From Mycobacterium sp. ELW1 (GTDB taxonomy: Bacteria > Actinomycetota > Actinomycetes > Mycobacteriales > Mycobacteriaceae): a stretch of 64,000 bases of DNA. The notes below the pieces were generated by a model. It saw nothing but the letters and a program-made list of their open reading frames with translations. It ran no database searches and was not told where the DNA came from. The position numbers and the translations under genes are program-made. Positions 1-9,119 of this stretch are shown here, in pieces. Within the stretch, counting starts at the first letter, position 1. Every line of letters starts with the position of its first letter. Location: positions 2,604,001-2,668,000 of the forward strand of contig NZ_CP032155.1 in the NCBI RefSeq assembly GCF_008329905.1. The letters are read 5' to 3'.

Positions 1-432
1 CGCGCTCTGACCGCCGACGCAGAGTCGGGTTCCGTCCCAGTCCCGATCGGGGTCGGCGGCCCAGCACGCGATGTCGTAGATCTGGTGCGGGGCGGCGGGG
101 AAGCGGTGGCCGGGCGCAAGCACGTAGTCGGTGTTGATGACCACCGCGCCGGAGTTGGCAGCCAGATACCGGCACCACGGATCGTCCTGCTCCCGGTGTC
201 CGACCACAAAGCCGCCGCCATGAACGTTGATGTACACCGCCGGCAGCCCGGTGCCGGCGGACGGGTGGTACACGGTGGCCGGCGTTGGTCCATATCTGGT
301 GGGAATCGTGATCTCGGCCGTGCGGCCGGCGATCTCCGGAAACCGCACCGCGGTCTTCGGGGCCGGATTGACCGCCGCGGCGAATACGCGCGCGAGCGTG
401 TCAGCCACGAATGGAAGAGATAGCAGCGACAT
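1..432 (-). CDS. alpha/beta hydrolase (HSL/acetyl-hydrolase type), 3' end outside the window
   Basis: Partial gene: ATG at 432, reading towards base 1, 144 codons visible and still open. The protein has the oxyanion-hole motif HGGGFVVG of the hormone-sensitive-lipase (alpha/beta-hydrolase-3) family near residue 80, and a nucleophile-elbow-like GGQSA at its visible end, where family members normally have GDSAG. These enzymes hydrolyse short-chain esters or acetylated compounds; the substrate is unknown here. It starts 18 bases after the stop of the Asp-nucleophile hydrolase at 451-1473 on the same strand, so the two are probably co-transcribed. The rest of the catalytic triad lies beyond the window. 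Confidence 0.8.
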   Translation of the reverse strand, partial: MSLLSLPFVADTLARVFAAAVNPAPKTAVRFPEIAGRTAEITIPTRYGPTPATVYHPSAGTGLPAVYINVHGGGFVVGHREQDDPWCRYLAANSGAVVINTDYVLAPGHRFPAAPHQIYDIACWAADPDRDWDGTRLCVGGQSA

Positions 433-450
433 TCGACGTTGGCCCTCGAG

Positions 451-1473
451 CTAGTGGTTGATCATGCGGTCGACATCGACGACGGCCGCGGCGAACTGTT
501 CCGGCGCCTCCTGAGGGACATTGTGTCCGATCCGATTCAGGACGCGATGCTGGTAGGGGCCGGTGTAGATGGCGCGGTAAGCAGTGCCATCTTTGGCCGC
601 GCCGTCGAAGTCGCTTGCGATGGTGATGGTGGGCACCGGGATGCGCGGCTTGCCGGCAAGTCGTTGTTCGTCTGCGTCGTAACGGGATTCGCCTGCGGCG
701 AGGCTGAGGCGCCAGCGGTAGTTGTGGATCACGATGTCGACATGATCCGGGTTGTCGAATGCCGTGGCCGACAGGTCGTAGGCGGCGTCGTCGAACTGCC
801 ACAGCGGTGAGGCGCTGGACCAGATCAGCCGGTTGAACGCCGTGGCGTTGCGCCGGTAGCCGAGTTCGCCACGTGGCGTGGCGAAGTAGTACTGATACCA
901 CCAGCCGTGTTCGGCCTCGGGAGGCAGCGGTTCGCGGTTGGCGGCCAGATCGACGACGATGTAGCCGCTGACCGCGACGAGTCCGGCGACCCGCTGCGGC
1001 CACAGCGACGCGACGACGTTCGCGGTGCGACCGCCCCAGTCGTAGCCGCCGAGGATCGCAGTGTCGATGTGCAGCGCGTCCATCAGCGCGATCACATCGG
1101 CGCCCAGAGCGGCTTGCTGACCGTTGCGAAATGTGTCCGTCGACAAGAATCGGGTCGACCCGAAGCCGCGCAGGTACGGCACGATGACGCGGAAGCCTTG
1201 GCCGGCAAGGATCGCCGAGACGTCGGCGTAGCTGTGGATGTCGTAGGGCCACCCATGCAGCAGGATGACCGGTCGCCCGTCGGCAGGCCCTGCCTCGGTG
1301 TAGCCGACGTCGAGCAGACCCGCCTTGATCTGCTTGATCGGGCCGAGCTGGTGTTGCGGCGAGCGCGGTGGTGTCGCGTCGGTGCGCGCCGGGGTCGTGC
1401 ACGCCGAAAGCAGCGCCGCACCCCCGGCGACCGCCGTCAGCCGGCCGAGGCTTCGTCTGCTGATGCTGTCCAT
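451..1473 (-). CDS. exported alpha/beta hydrolase, epoxide hydrolase-like
   Basis: 340 residues. The N-terminus carries a twin arginine (RRSLGRL), a hydrophobic stretch and a lipobox-like LLSAC, so it is predicted to be exported, possibly by Tat, and lipid-anchored. HGWPYD near residue 75 fits the oxyanion HGxP of epoxide hydrolases and haloalkane dehalogenases. The nucleophile elbow GGYDWGG has Asp rather than Ser, which is typical of those families. The GHNVPQEAPEQF segment near the C-terminus supplies the catalytic His. The substrate cannot be told. It is divergent from a LysR regulator with 82 bases between the starts, a classic regulator/target arrangement, and is followed by a second hydrolase. 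Confidence 0.85.
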   Translation of the reverse strand: MDSISRRSLGRLTAVAGGAALLSACTTPARTDATPPRSPQHQLGPIKQIKAGLLDVGYTEAGPADGRPVILLHGWPYDIHSYADVSAILAGQGFRVIVPYLRGFGSTRFLSTDTFRNGQQAALGADVIALMDALHIDTAILGGYDWGGRTANVVASLWPQRVAGLVAVSGYIVVDLAANREPLPPEAEHGWWYQYYFATPRGELGYRRNATAFNRLIWSSASPLWQFDDAAYDLSATAFDNPDHVDIVIHNYRWRLSLAAGESRYDADEQRLAGKPRIPVPTITIASDFDGAAKDGTAYRAIYTGPYQHRVLNRIGHNVPQEAPEQFAAAVVDVDRMINH

Positions 1474-1530
1474 ATCTGTAGTTCACGCGATCCACGTCAT
1501 CGCGTCCAACGATTTCTGTCGATGTATGTC

Positions 1531-1545
1531 ATCTATGAAACAGAT
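1531..1545. promoter_or_regulatory. LysR-type operator candidate (T-N11-A palindrome)
   Basis: ATCT-N7-AGAT inverted repeat, containing a T-N11-A spacing (T1532, A1544), lies in the divergent region between the hydrolase and the LysR gene. It overlaps the likely -10 element (GATACT, 1543-1548) of the LysR gene. LysR-family regulators usually bind such sites and repress themselves; binding here is inferred. Confidence 0.45.
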
Positions 1546-1555
1546 ACTGTGGGGT

Positions 1556-2473
1556 GTGGAATTACGCCAGATCGAACATTTCGTGTTCGTTGCCGAGGAG
1601 ATGAGCTTCACCCGGGGTGCGCAACGGGCACACATCGTGCAGTCGGCGTTGTCGTCGTCGATCGCCAGGCTCGAACGTGAGCTCGACGTCCAGCTTTTCG
1701 ACCGATCGCGCCAGCGAATACGTCTCACCGCCGCCGGTGAACGCTTTCGGTCGCACGCTTACGACGTGCTGAAGGCGAGCCGGCTGGCCGCCGAGTCGGT
1801 CGGTGAGTTCACCGGAAAACTCTCGGGCACAGTCGAATTCGGGTCACTGATCTCGTCGGGGCCGGTGGATGTGGCCGCTGCTCTCGGGCGATTTCACCGC
1901 GCCCATCCGTTCGTGGGGCTGCGGTTGCGCCTGAGCCAGACCGGGGCGTCGTCGTACCTGTCGGCCCTTCTCGAGGGATCGTTGGATCTGGCCCTGGTGT
2001 CGGTTCCCGACCGTCACCCGCCGCAGCTGAACATGCGGTTGCTGCTCGAGGAGCCAATGGTTTTCGTGTGCCGCACCGACCATGAACTGGCCGCACGGTC
2101 GCGCCTCGACCTTTCCGATATCGAGGCCGAGGACCTCGTCGGCTTCCCGCCGGGCTTCGGACTGCGCAGGCTGGTGGACGGCGCGCTGCACGCTGCCGGT
2201 GTCAGCGCACGGACGCAGTACGAGGTGCCCGCCGGCTTCGCCGCGATCGCCGAGTTGGTGCGCAATGGCCTGGGCACCGCGTTCATGCCTCGGTCGGAGG
2301 CTCGTCGGTTTGATCGGCTGGCGTCGATCGAACTGACCGATCCGGTGGTGTGGCAGGTGTACCTGGCCTCTCGGCCTGCGGAGCAGCTGACGGCGGCAGC
2401 GAGCGTGCTGGCCGAGACACTTCTCCAGGCTGCCGCCGACCTACGGAAAAAGAGTGTCCGAGGGGGGACTTGA
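1556..2473 (+). CDS. LysR-family transcriptional regulator
   Basis: 305 residues from GTG 1556. The N-terminal winged helix-turn-helix (residues 1-60: ELRQIEHFVFVAEEMSFTRG, then SSSIARLERELDVQLFDRS) is textbook LysR, followed by a two-lobed periplasmic-binding-like effector domain. The reading frame is open further upstream, but LysR proteins begin with M-x-L-R, and a GATACT -10 element ends 7 bases before this GTG, so a leaderless start here is preferred. ATG 1535 is the alternative. It probably controls the divergent hydrolase pair. The last 19 bases run into the 3' end of the convergent tRNA-Leu gene. Confidence 0.85.
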   Translation: MELRQIEHFVFVAEEMSFTRGAQRAHIVQSALSSSIARLERELDVQLFDRSRQRIRLTAAGERFRSHAYDVLKASRLAAESVGEFTGKLSGTVEFGSLISSGPVDVAAALGRFHRAHPFVGLRLRLSQTGASSYLSALLEGSLDLALVSVPDRHPPQLNMRLLLEEPMVFVCRTDHELAARSRLDLSDIEAEDLVGFPPGFGLRRLVDGALHAAGVSARTQYEVPAGFAAIAELVRNGLGTAFMPRSEARRFDRLASIELTDPVVWQVYLASRPAEQLTAAASVLAETLLQAAADLRKKSVRGGT

Positions 2474-2540
2474 ACCCCCACGCCCGTTAATAGGGCACTA
2501 GCACCTCAAGCTAGCGCGTCTGCCATTCCGCCACTCGGAC
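2455..2540 (-). tRNA. tRNA-Leu (anticodon GAG)
   Basis: 86-nt class II tRNA on the minus strand. The acceptor stem GTCCGAG (2540-2534) pairs with CTCGGAC (2462-2456), with discriminator A at 2455. The anticodon loop TTGAGGT sits between CTAGC and GCTAG and gives anticodon GAG. A long variable arm and a T arm with GTTCAAG are present. CCA is not encoded. A run of five T follows directly (2447-2451, read on the minus strand) and may help termination. Confidence 0.95.
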
Positions 2541-2595
2541 TCAGTGAGCAGCTAAGGCTAACGGATCGAGGTCCGCAGCCCAAAACCAGCCTGAG

Positions 2596-3285
2596 CTAGG
2601 CGCTGGGCAGCCGTCCGGCGATCTGGCCGGCGATCGCGCTGGCCGCCGCCGTCGGCCCGTCCAGGCTGCACGCTTCCACGTCGACCGCGACATTGCTGTG
2701 CACCGTCAAAGCCCGCTGGCAGGCCCACCGCTGCGGGCTCTGCTGTACCCGCGACACCGCGAGCACGTCGCGGTCGGTGCTGGTCTGTCCCACCGACCAC
2801 ACCTGCGGGGGTCCGATCGGCTGGGCGTAGTTCAGCTCCCGGTTGGAGCACTGCGCCCAGCCCCGCTGTGACGCGGCGAAGAAGTCCGACGCCGCCTGCG
2901 CGCTGGGGAACAACACCACCGCCTGGACGGCGTAGTGCTCCCACGCCGGCGCTGTCGGTGCCTCGCGCAGCACCTGACCGTGTACGGCGGTCGACCCGCT
3001 GCTCGCGTAGACGCCCTGCTGTGCGGCGCCGGCGATGGCCAGGCAGTTCACGTCGGCGAAGTGGGCGCTGTCGTTCCAGGCTTTGGTCACGTCGGTGGTG
3101 ACGACGACGTCGTCGCTGGCCAGTGCCGCGCCGACATCGGGCGCCGACAGCAGGAGCGCAGGCAGGGCGTCCGGGCTGGTCAGCGGCGCACGTTCGGCCG
3201 ACTGTGCGCTGCCCGCGGTGACGGCCGAGCAGCCACTGACCGACAGGCACAGCAGCGCCGCGATCGCGGGCAGGCGGGGAGTCAT
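2596..3285 (-). CDS. sensor-domain lipoprotein (PknH extracellular domain-like)
   Basis: 229 residues with a lipoprotein signal peptide ending in VSGC (Cys19). The remainder resembles the PknH-like extracellular sensor domain found free-standing in several mycobacterial Lpp proteins: a segment with two conserved-type Cys (VNCLAIAGAAQ, and WAQCSNRE) and a late CQRALT with a partner Cys in VEACSL, consistent with paired disulfides. There is no kinase domain. It is predicted to be an outer-leaflet lipoprotein of unknown ligand. Divergent from the M20 peptidase gene; the tRNA lies 55 bases downstream. Confidence 0.75.
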   Translation of the reverse strand: MTPRLPAIAALLCLSVSGCSAVTAGSAQSAERAPLTSPDALPALLLSAPDVGAALASDDVVVTTDVTKAWNDSAHFADVNCLAIAGAAQQGVYASSGSTAVHGQVLREAPTAPAWEHYAVQAVVLFPSAQAASDFFAASQRGWAQCSNRELNYAQPIGPPQVWSVGQTSTDRDVLAVSRVQQSPQRWACQRALTVHSNVAVDVEACSLDGPTAAASAIAGQIAGRLPSA

Positions 3286-3399
3286 CCGCTAAATCAAACC
3301 CTAAATCGGCGTGTTGCGCGAGTGGTTCTTGGGAAACATGTGGTAGAGGCCGACCTCCGCACCGTCGGGTGCCCGGCGCCAGTGGTAGGAAAGGGGACT

Positions 3400-4725
3400 G
3401 TGACACAAGCCGTCGACGAGGTCGTTGATCTCGTCAGTTCCCTGATCCGGTTCGATACCTCCAACACCGGCGATTTGGCGACCACCAAGGGTGAGGCGGA
3501 GTGTGCCCTCTGGGTCGCCGAGCAACTCAGCGCCGTCGGCTACGCCACCGAGTACATCGAATCCGGAGCCCCGGGACGCGGCAACGTGTTCGCGCGCCTG
3601 CCCGGCGCCGACCGTAGCCGCGGCGCACTACTGATCCACGGCCACCTCGACGTGGTGCCCGCCGAGCCCGCGGACTGGAGCGTGCATCCCTTCTCCGGCG
3701 CCGTCGCCGACGGCTACGTGTGGGGCCGCGGCGCGGTCGACATGAAGGACATGTGCGGCATGATGATCGCGGTCGCCAGGCACTTCAAACGTGCCGGCAT
3801 CGTGCCGCCCCGCGATCTGGTGTTCGCGTTCGTCGCCGACGAGGAGCACGGCGGCACCTATGGCGCGCAGTGGTTGGTGGACAACCGGCCCGACCTGTTC
3901 GAGGGCATCACCGAGGCGATCGGTGAGGTGGGCGGTTTCTCGCTGACTGTGCCGCACAAGGACGGCGGGGAACGCCGGCTCTACCTCATCGAAACCGCTG
4001 AGAAGGGTCTGTCCTGGATGCGGCTGACCGCCCGCGGTCGCGCCGGCCACGGCTCGATGGTGCACGACGACAACGCCGTCACCGCGGTCGCCGAGGCTGT
4101 CGCCCGTCTGGGGCGACACCAATTCCCGCTGGTGCTCACCGATTCCGTGCAGCAATTCCTCACCGCGGTCGCCGAGGAGACCGGCTACAGCTTCGATCTG
4201 GACTCGCCCGATCTGGATGGCACGATCGCCAAGCTCGGCGGCATCTCGCGCATCGTCGGCGCGACCCTGCGTGACACCGCCAATCCCACGATGCTCAAGG
4301 CCGGGTACAAGGCCAACGTCATCCCGCAGACGGCCGAGGCGGTCATCGACTGCCGGGTGCTGCCGGGTCGCAAGGAGGCCTTCGAGCGGGAGATCGACGA
4401 GCTGATCGGTCCCGACGTCACCCGCGAGTGGGAGCGGGACCTGCCGCCGTACGAGACGACGTTCGACGGCGACCTGGTCGACGCGATGAACGACGCGCTG
4501 CTGGCCGTCGACCCGGAGGCCCGCACCGTTCCCTACATGCTCTCCGGCGGAACGGACGCGAAAGCCTTTGCCAGACTGGGTATTCGGTGCTTCGGTTTCA
4601 TTCCGCTGCGGCTGCCGCCCGAGCTGGACTTCGCGGCGCTGTTCCACGGCGTCGACGAGCGGGTACCCGTGGACGCGCTGCACTTCGGCACCCAGGTGCT
4701 CGAACACTTCTTGAAGAACTGCTGA
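3400..4725 (+). CDS. M20/M25/M40 family metallopeptidase
   Basis: 441 residues from GTG 3400, preceded by a purine-rich SD (GGAAAGGGGA). The frame is open far upstream, but homology begins here. Metal-site motifs: [10 protein letters not shown] (about residue 88), [10 protein letters not shown] with the bridging Asp (about 110) and DEEHGG with the general-base Glu (about 148). A dimerisation domain follows ([11 protein letters not shown]). M20 enzymes include succinyl-diaminopimelate desuccinylase, carboxypeptidases and aminoacylases, and sequence alone does not separate them. The position matches M. tuberculosis Rv2141c (called dapE2), next to the PEBP gene. Cytoplasmic. Confidence 0.88.
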   Translation: MTQAVDEVVDLVSSLIRFDTSNTGDLATTKGEAECALWVAEQLSAVGYATEYIESGAPGRGNVFARLPGADRSRGALLIHGHLDVVPAEPADWSVHPFSGAVADGYVWGRGAVDMKDMCGMMIAVARHFKRAGIVPPRDLVFAFVADEEHGGTYGAQWLVDNRPDLFEGITEAIGEVGGFSLTVPHKDGGERRLYLIETAEKGLSWMRLTARGRAGHGSMVHDDNAVTAVAEAVARLGRHQFPLVLTDSVQQFLTAVAEETGYSFDLDSPDLDGTIAKLGGISRIVGATLRDTANPTMLKAGYKANVIPQTAEAVIDCRVLPGRKEAFEREIDELIGPDVTREWERDLPPYETTFDGDLVDAMNDALLAVDPEARTVPYMLSGGTDAKAFARLGIRCFGFIPLRLPPELDFAALFHGVDERVPVDALHFGTQVLEHFLKNC

Positions 4726-4747
4726 CAACCGAAAGGAAGCCCGTCAC

Positions 4748-5278
4748 ATGGCATTTCCCTACAACCCCTACGAATTCCTGCCCGAGCTGCCCAGTTTCAC
4801 CCTCACCAGCACCGACTTCGCCGACGGTGAGCCGTGGAAGAACGCTCAGGTCAGCGGCATCATGGGCGCCGGCGGTGAGGACGTCTCGCCGCAGCTGAGC
4901 TGGTCGGGATTCCCGGAGGAGACGCGCAGCTTCGCCGTCACCGTCTACGACCCGGACGCTCCGACCGCCTCCGGCTTCTGGCACTGGGCGGTGGCCAACC
5001 TCCCGGCGACCGTCACCGACCTGCCGTCCGGTGTCGGTGATGGTTCGGTGCTGCCCGGTGACGCCCTGACACTGGTCAACGACGCCGGCATCCGCCGCTT
5101 CCTCGGCGCCGCCCCGCCGCAGGGGCACGGTTACCACCGCTACTACGTGGCCGTGCACGCGGTGAAGGTGGAGAAGCTCGAGCTCACAGAGGACGCCAGC
5201 CCGGCCTACCTCGGGTTCAACCTGTTCATGAATTCCATTGCGCGCGCGGTCATTCACGGCACGTACGAGCAAAAGTAA
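4748..5278 (+). CDS. YbhB/YbcL family PEBP protein (Raf kinase inhibitor-like)
   Basis: 176 residues, ATG 4748 with SD GAAAGGAAG. Shows the phosphatidylethanolamine-binding-protein fold signature: PQLSWSGFP, then [21 protein letters not shown] with the ligand-pocket Asp and His, and later [15 protein letters not shown]. Orthologous by content and position to Rv2140c (TB18.6). Bacterial PEBPs bind small anionic ligands, and some eukaryotic relatives inhibit proteases; the ligand is unknown here. It lies 22 bases after the peptidase stop, and its 3' end overlaps the proposed start of the next lipoprotein gene by 41 bases, so it is likely part of one operon with them. Confidence 0.92.
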   Translation: MAFPYNPYEFLPELPSFTLTSTDFADGEPWKNAQVSGIMGAGGEDVSPQLSWSGFPEETRSFAVTVYDPDAPTASGFWHWAVANLPATVTDLPSGVGDGSVLPGDALTLVNDAGIRRFLGAAPPQGHGYHRYYVAVHAVKVEKLELTEDASPAYLGFNLFMNSIARAVIHGTYEQK

Positions 5279-6752
5279 GCTCCGCGCGGCGCTGGCGGTC
5301 GTCGCGTTGGTAGCCGGCTGCAGCACGGCGGTCGAGGGCACGCCCCAGGCGACGACGCCGGCACTGGGTCCACCGGTGCCGGTGGCGTGGTCGCCATGCC
5401 GCACGGCAGGCGCCGAGTGCGGCGAGGTCGAGGTGCCCGTCGACTACGCACAAGCCGGCGGCGACATCGCCCACCTGGCGCTCGTCCGGTTCCCGGCGAC
5501 CGGCCAGAAGATCGGTTCGCTGGTCGTCAACCCCGGCGGTCCCGGCGGATCGGGTGTCGAGGCGGCGGTCAAGCTGGTGAATTCGCTACCGCCGCAGGTG
5601 CGGGAGCACTTCGACTTCGTCGGATTCGACCCTCGCGGGGTCGGTTCTTCGACTCCGGCGCTGCGGTGTAACTCCGATGCGGACAACGATGCGGCTCGGA
5701 CCGACCCGCAGGTGGACTACAGCCCGCCGGGCGTTGCCCACATCGAGGACACCCGCAAACAGTTCGTCCAGCGCTGTGTGGACAAGATGGGCACCGAATT
5801 CCTGGCCAATGTCGGTACCGTCAACGTCGCCCGAGACCTCGATCGCATCCGGGTGGCGCTGGGCGACCAGAAGCTGACCTACCTCGGTTATTCGTACGGC
5901 ACCGAGATCGGCGCGACCTATGCCGAGGCCTACCCCGACAAAGTGCGCGCGATGATCCTCGACGGTGCGGTGGACCCCGACGCCGATCCGATCCGGTCCA
6001 GCGTCGATCAGGCCGCGGCCTTCCAAAAGGCATTCAACGATTTCGTCGCGGATTGCGTCAGCGACGGCGGCTGCCCGCTCGGCGCCGACCCCGCCAAAGC
6101 CGTCGACGTCTACCACGATCTGGTGGACCCGCTGGTCGCCGCACCGGCGCAGACCGATGATCCGAGGGGACTGGGGTACAGCGACGCGCTGACCGGAACG
6201 ATCATGGCGCTGTACTCACCGAAGATGTGGACGACTCTGAGCCGGGGTCTGGCTGAGCTGGCTCAGGGGCGTGGCGACATCCTTCTCACCCTCGCCGACG
6301 CATACCTGGGCCGTGACAGCCAAGGCCACTACACGAATACCAATGACGTTCAGAATGCGGTCGATTGCGTCGACATGCCGCCCAACGCCGACCGGGCCAC
6401 AGCCGTCGACAAGGATCGGCAGCTGCGGCAGGTGGCACCGTTCGGCACCTACGGGCAGTTCACCGGCAACGCGCCGCTGGATGTCTGTGCGTTCTGGCCG
6501 GTGCCGCCGTCCAGCGGGCCGCATACGGTGTCCGCGCCGGGCCTTCCGCCGGTGTTGGTGGTCTCCACCACCCGCGATCCGGCAACGCCCTATCAAGCCG
6601 GCGTCGAACTCGCCAGGCAGCTCGGGGGAGTGATGCTGACGTTCGACGGCACGCAACACACCGCGGTGTTTCGTGGTCAACCCTGTGTCGATGCCTATGC
6701 TGCGGCGTATCTGATCGACCTCACACTTCCGCCAAAGGATGCTCGATGCTGA
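5238..6752 (+). CDS. lipoprotein alpha/beta hydrolase with TAP-like C-terminal domain
   Basis: 504 residues if TTG 5238 is the start; no other usual start codon precedes the signal peptide, so the overlap with the PEBP gene seems real. Signal peptide with lipobox LVAGC (Cys28). Motifs: oxyanion region NPGGPGGSG, nucleophile elbow GYSYG (Ser219), and a C-terminal TAP-like domain supplying Asp (TTRDPATPY) and His (GTQHTAVF). The family includes the mycobacterial exported tripeptidyl aminopeptidase-like proteins Rv2223c and Rv2224c (Hip1/CaeA). Expected to be a cell-envelope serine peptidase or esterase. The stop overlaps the following ATG by 7 bases (ATGCTGA), which suggests coupled translation. 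Confidence 0.85.
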   Translation: MRARSFTARTSKSKLRAALAVVALVAGCSTAVEGTPQATTPALGPPVPVAWSPCRTAGAECGEVEVPVDYAQAGGDIAHLALVRFPATGQKIGSLVVNPGGPGGSGVEAAVKLVNSLPPQVREHFDFVGFDPRGVGSSTPALRCNSDADNDAARTDPQVDYSPPGVAHIEDTRKQFVQRCVDKMGTEFLANVGTVNVARDLDRIRVALGDQKLTYLGYSYGTEIGATYAEAYPDKVRAMILDGAVDPDADPIRSSVDQAAAFQKAFNDFVADCVSDGGCPLGADPAKAVDVYHDLVDPLVAAPAQTDDPRGLGYSDALTGTIMALYSPKMWTTLSRGLAELAQGRGDILLTLADAYLGRDSQGHYTNTNDVQNAVDCVDMPPNADRATAVDKDRQLRQVAPFGTYGQFTGNAPLDVCAFWPVPPSSGPHTVSAPGLPPVLVVSTTRDPATPYQAGVELARQLGGVMLTFDGTQHTAVFRGQPCVDAYAAAYLIDLTLPPKDARC

Positions 6753-7813
6753 CAGAGGGCAAGAGATTCCTCGCCACGGTGGCCGCTGCCGCGGTCGTGG
6801 CCGGATGTGCTTCCGGCACAACCACTACGCCGTCGCCCAGTGGCCAAGCAGTCGCCTCGGCCGCCGCGACGTACGACGCTTACCGTAAGAGCTACACCGT
6901 GCCGTGGGTCGGGTCGCCGGACTTCGCGAACCTCACCCGCACGCTGCGGGTCGAAGCCTCGGTCAACGGTGGCCCGGTGTCGCCGTTCACGGTGGACACC
7001 GGGTCGGTGGGCGTGGTGGTGCCGGCCTCGGAGGTGCCGAACATTCCTGCCGACTCGCCGCCCGGCAGCCTCACCTACAGCTCGAGTGGGTTGGAGCTGA
7101 CCGGGGTGTGGGTGACGGCGTCGGTGTCGTTCCCGCAGGCCGTCGACGCCACCGGTGCCAGCGCGGTGGCGCAGGCAGGTGTGCCGGTGCTGGCGGTGAC
7201 GAGCTCGAAATGCCTTGGCGATGGCGTGAATTCGGGCCGGTGCACGGGGGCGATTCCACACATGCTCGGCGTCGGTTTCGGCCGCGGAACCACGGCCCGT
7301 GCCGCGCCCACCCACAACCCGTTCCTGAACCTCACCGCCATGACGGCGGGGACGATGCGGCGCGGGTACCTCATCGGCCGGGCCGGCCTGTCGCTCGGCC
7401 TGACGGCGGCCAATGTCACCGGAGCGTGGACCATGCAGCAGCTGGCCAGTGCCGGCACCCCGGCCGAGGGCACCCACAATGACTGGCTGACCCCGACGGG
7501 TGGCTTCCAATCCGGCTCAGGCCCACTGCATTCCGGCAAGGTGCTGGTCGACACCGGCCTGCTGGACATGATCGTGGAGGCCGACGGTCTGCCGTCGAGT
7601 GGGACGGTGCCGGCCGGCACCGCGATGTCGATCGCCGTGGGCGATCTGTCCTACCGCTTCGCGGTCGGCGACGGCGGACCGCAGACGCCGACCGTCGTGC
7701 ACCACGCGCCCGCCCGGAACGGCACGTTCGTCAACACCGGCCTGCGGGCACTGGGCCATTACGACCTGCTCTACGACGCGGACGGCGGATTCTTGGGGTT
7801 GCGCCCGGAGTGA
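6746..7813 (+). CDS. lipoprotein with pepsin-like (PecA-like) aspartic protease fold
   Basis: 355 residues from ATG 6746; lipobox VVAGC with Cys21. Two Asp-Thr-Gly motifs at the spacing of a bilobed pepsin-like protease: [11 protein letters not shown] (Asp84) and [11 protein letters not shown] (Asp269). The last residues ([13 protein letters not shown]) fit the end of pepsin-type C-lobes. Also present is MLGVGFGRG, like the conserved segment of the PE_PGRS35/PecA aspartic protease domain of M. tuberculosis. There is no PE domain here; a lipid anchor takes its place. It lies in an operon with the serine hydrolase at 5238-6752. Protease activity is inferred; the second motif has Leu-Leu in place of the usual Ser/Thr after DTG. 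Confidence 0.7.
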   Translation: MLTEGKRFLATVAAAAVVAGCASGTTTTPSPSGQAVASAAATYDAYRKSYTVPWVGSPDFANLTRTLRVEASVNGGPVSPFTVDTGSVGVVVPASEVPNIPADSPPGSLTYSSSGLELTGVWVTASVSFPQAVDATGASAVAQAGVPVLAVTSSKCLGDGVNSGRCTGAIPHMLGVGFGRGTTARAAPTHNPFLNLTAMTAGTMRRGYLIGRAGLSLGLTAANVTGAWTMQQLASAGTPAEGTHNDWLTPTGGFQSGSGPLHSGKVLVDTGLLDMIVEADGLPSSGTVPAGTAMSIAVGDLSYRFAVGDGGPQTPTVVHHAPARNGTFVNTGLRALGHYDLLYDADGGFLGLRPE

Positions 7814-8865
7814 GCCGACCCGACGGCCTGCGCCAGCGATGAGAAGCCGCCGGCGTGCAGTCGGGCGGCGATGCCGTCGTGAATCTCCTTGGCCCACAGG
7901 CCACCGCCGTAGATGAATCCGGTGTAGCCCTGCAGCAGGGACGCGCCGGACGTGATGCGTTCCCACGCGTCGTCGGCGGTTTCGATGCCGCCCACACTGA
8001 TCAGCACCAGGTCGGTGCCGACCCGGCTGTACAACCGCCGCAGGATCTCCAGGGACCGGCGCGCCACCGGCGGTCCGGAAATGCCGCCCGGCCCCAGCTC
8101 GCCGACACCGGGGGTGCGCAGGCCGGCTCGCGAGATCGTGGTGTTGGTGGCGACGATCCCGGCCAGTCCCAGTTCGACGGCCAGGTCGGCGACGGCGTCG
8201 ACGTCCTCGTCGGACAGGTCCGGGGCGATCTTGACCAGGACGGGCGTCGAGGTCTCGGCCAGCACGGCCGACAGGATCGGCCGCAGCGATTCGACGGCCT
8301 GCAGATCACGCAGACCGGGCGTGTTGGGGGAGCTGACGTTGACCACCAGGTAGTCGGCCAGTGGGCCGAGTAGCCGTGCGCTGGCGCGGTAATCGTCGGC
8401 GGCCAGCCGCGGCGGGGTGACCTTCGACTTGCCGATGTTGACCCCGATCGGCGAGTCGGGCCGGTAGCGGGCCAGCTGCAGCGCCAGCTGTCCGGCGCCG
8501 TGGTTGTTGAAGCCCATCCGGTTGAGCAAGGCCCGGTCCTCGGGGAGGCGGAACAGCCGCGGCAGCGGATTGCCCGGCTGCGGCTGCGCCGTCACCGTGC
8601 CGACCTCGGCGTAGCCGAATCCCAATGCGTCCCAGGTCTTCAGGCCGAGACCGTCTTTGTCGAACCCGGCGGCCAAGCCCATCGGGCCGGGGAACCGCAC
8701 CCCGAAGACGGTGCTTGCCAGCACGGGATCGCGGGGGGCGAGCCGGCGGCGCAATGGTCCGCGGGTGGCGTTGGTGGCCGTCGCGGCGCGCAGCGAGCCG
8801 AACACGAACGTGTGGATGCGTTCGGCCGGCACCAGGAAAAATGCCCGCCGCAGCGCGTCGTACAT
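7771..8865 (-). CDS. pyrD: quinone-dependent dihydroorotate dehydrogenase
   Basis: 364 residues from ATG 8865; GTG 8868 is one codon earlier. Class 2 DHODH that oxidises dihydroorotate to orotate with FMN and passes electrons to menaquinone at the inner membrane. Residues 1-40 form the membrane-associating helical N-terminus. AAGFDKDG and NRMGFNNHG belong to the FMN/substrate site, [11 protein letters not shown] holds the catalytic Ser, and [15 protein letters not shown] binds FMN phosphate. Matches Rv2139. Last gene of a tightly overlapping lppL-DUF5703-pyrD operon (the DUF5703 stop and this ATG share TGATG). Its 3' end overlaps the convergent protease gene by 43 bases. Confidence 0.96.
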   Translation of the reverse strand: MYDALRRAFFLVPAERIHTFVFGSLRAATATNATRGPLRRRLAPRDPVLASTVFGVRFPGPMGLAAGFDKDGLGLKTWDALGFGYAEVGTVTAQPQPGNPLPRLFRLPEDRALLNRMGFNNHGAGQLALQLARYRPDSPIGVNIGKSKVTPPRLAADDYRASARLLGPLADYLVVNVSSPNTPGLRDLQAVESLRPILSAVLAETSTPVLVKIAPDLSDEDVDAVADLAVELGLAGIVATNTTISRAGLRTPGVGELGPGGISGPPVARRSLEILRRLYSRVGTDLVLISVGGIETADDAWERITSGASLLQGYTGFIYGGGLWAKEIHDGIAARLHAGGFSSLAQAVGSAHSGRNPKNPPSAS

Positions 8866-9119
8866 CACAGCTCGGATTGATCGGTGGTGTCGCCGTTGAT
8901 TCGAGACTTCTTGCGTCGCAAGAGGACTCGACGGCTGCCGTCGGTGTAGAGGCGCACCCGGGTCAACTCCCAGCCCCGGTACTCGGCTTCGATGGACAGT
9001 CGGGTCGACGCGCTGATGCGGGTGACATCAGGTGGCAACCGTAGCGGGATCCACTCGTAGTCATCGGAGAGTTCGACTTCCCAACTCGCCGGCATCCGGC
9101 CGCGGTACGCCGCGCTCAC
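8865..9119 (-). CDS. small DUF5703-type protein
   Basis: 84 residues from GTG 9119. Basic, soluble protein with the run [19 protein letters not shown] and a C-terminal RRVLLRRKK segment, which I associate with the actinobacterial DUF5703 family. No function is known. Overlaps lppL upstream by 4 bases (GTGA) and pyrD downstream by 1 to 4 bases, so it is translated as part of that operon. Confidence 0.75.
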   Translation of the reverse strand: MSAAYRGRMPASWEVELSDDYEWIPLRLPPDVTRISASTRLSIEAEYRGWELTRVRLYTDGSRRVLLRRKKSRINGDTTDQSEL

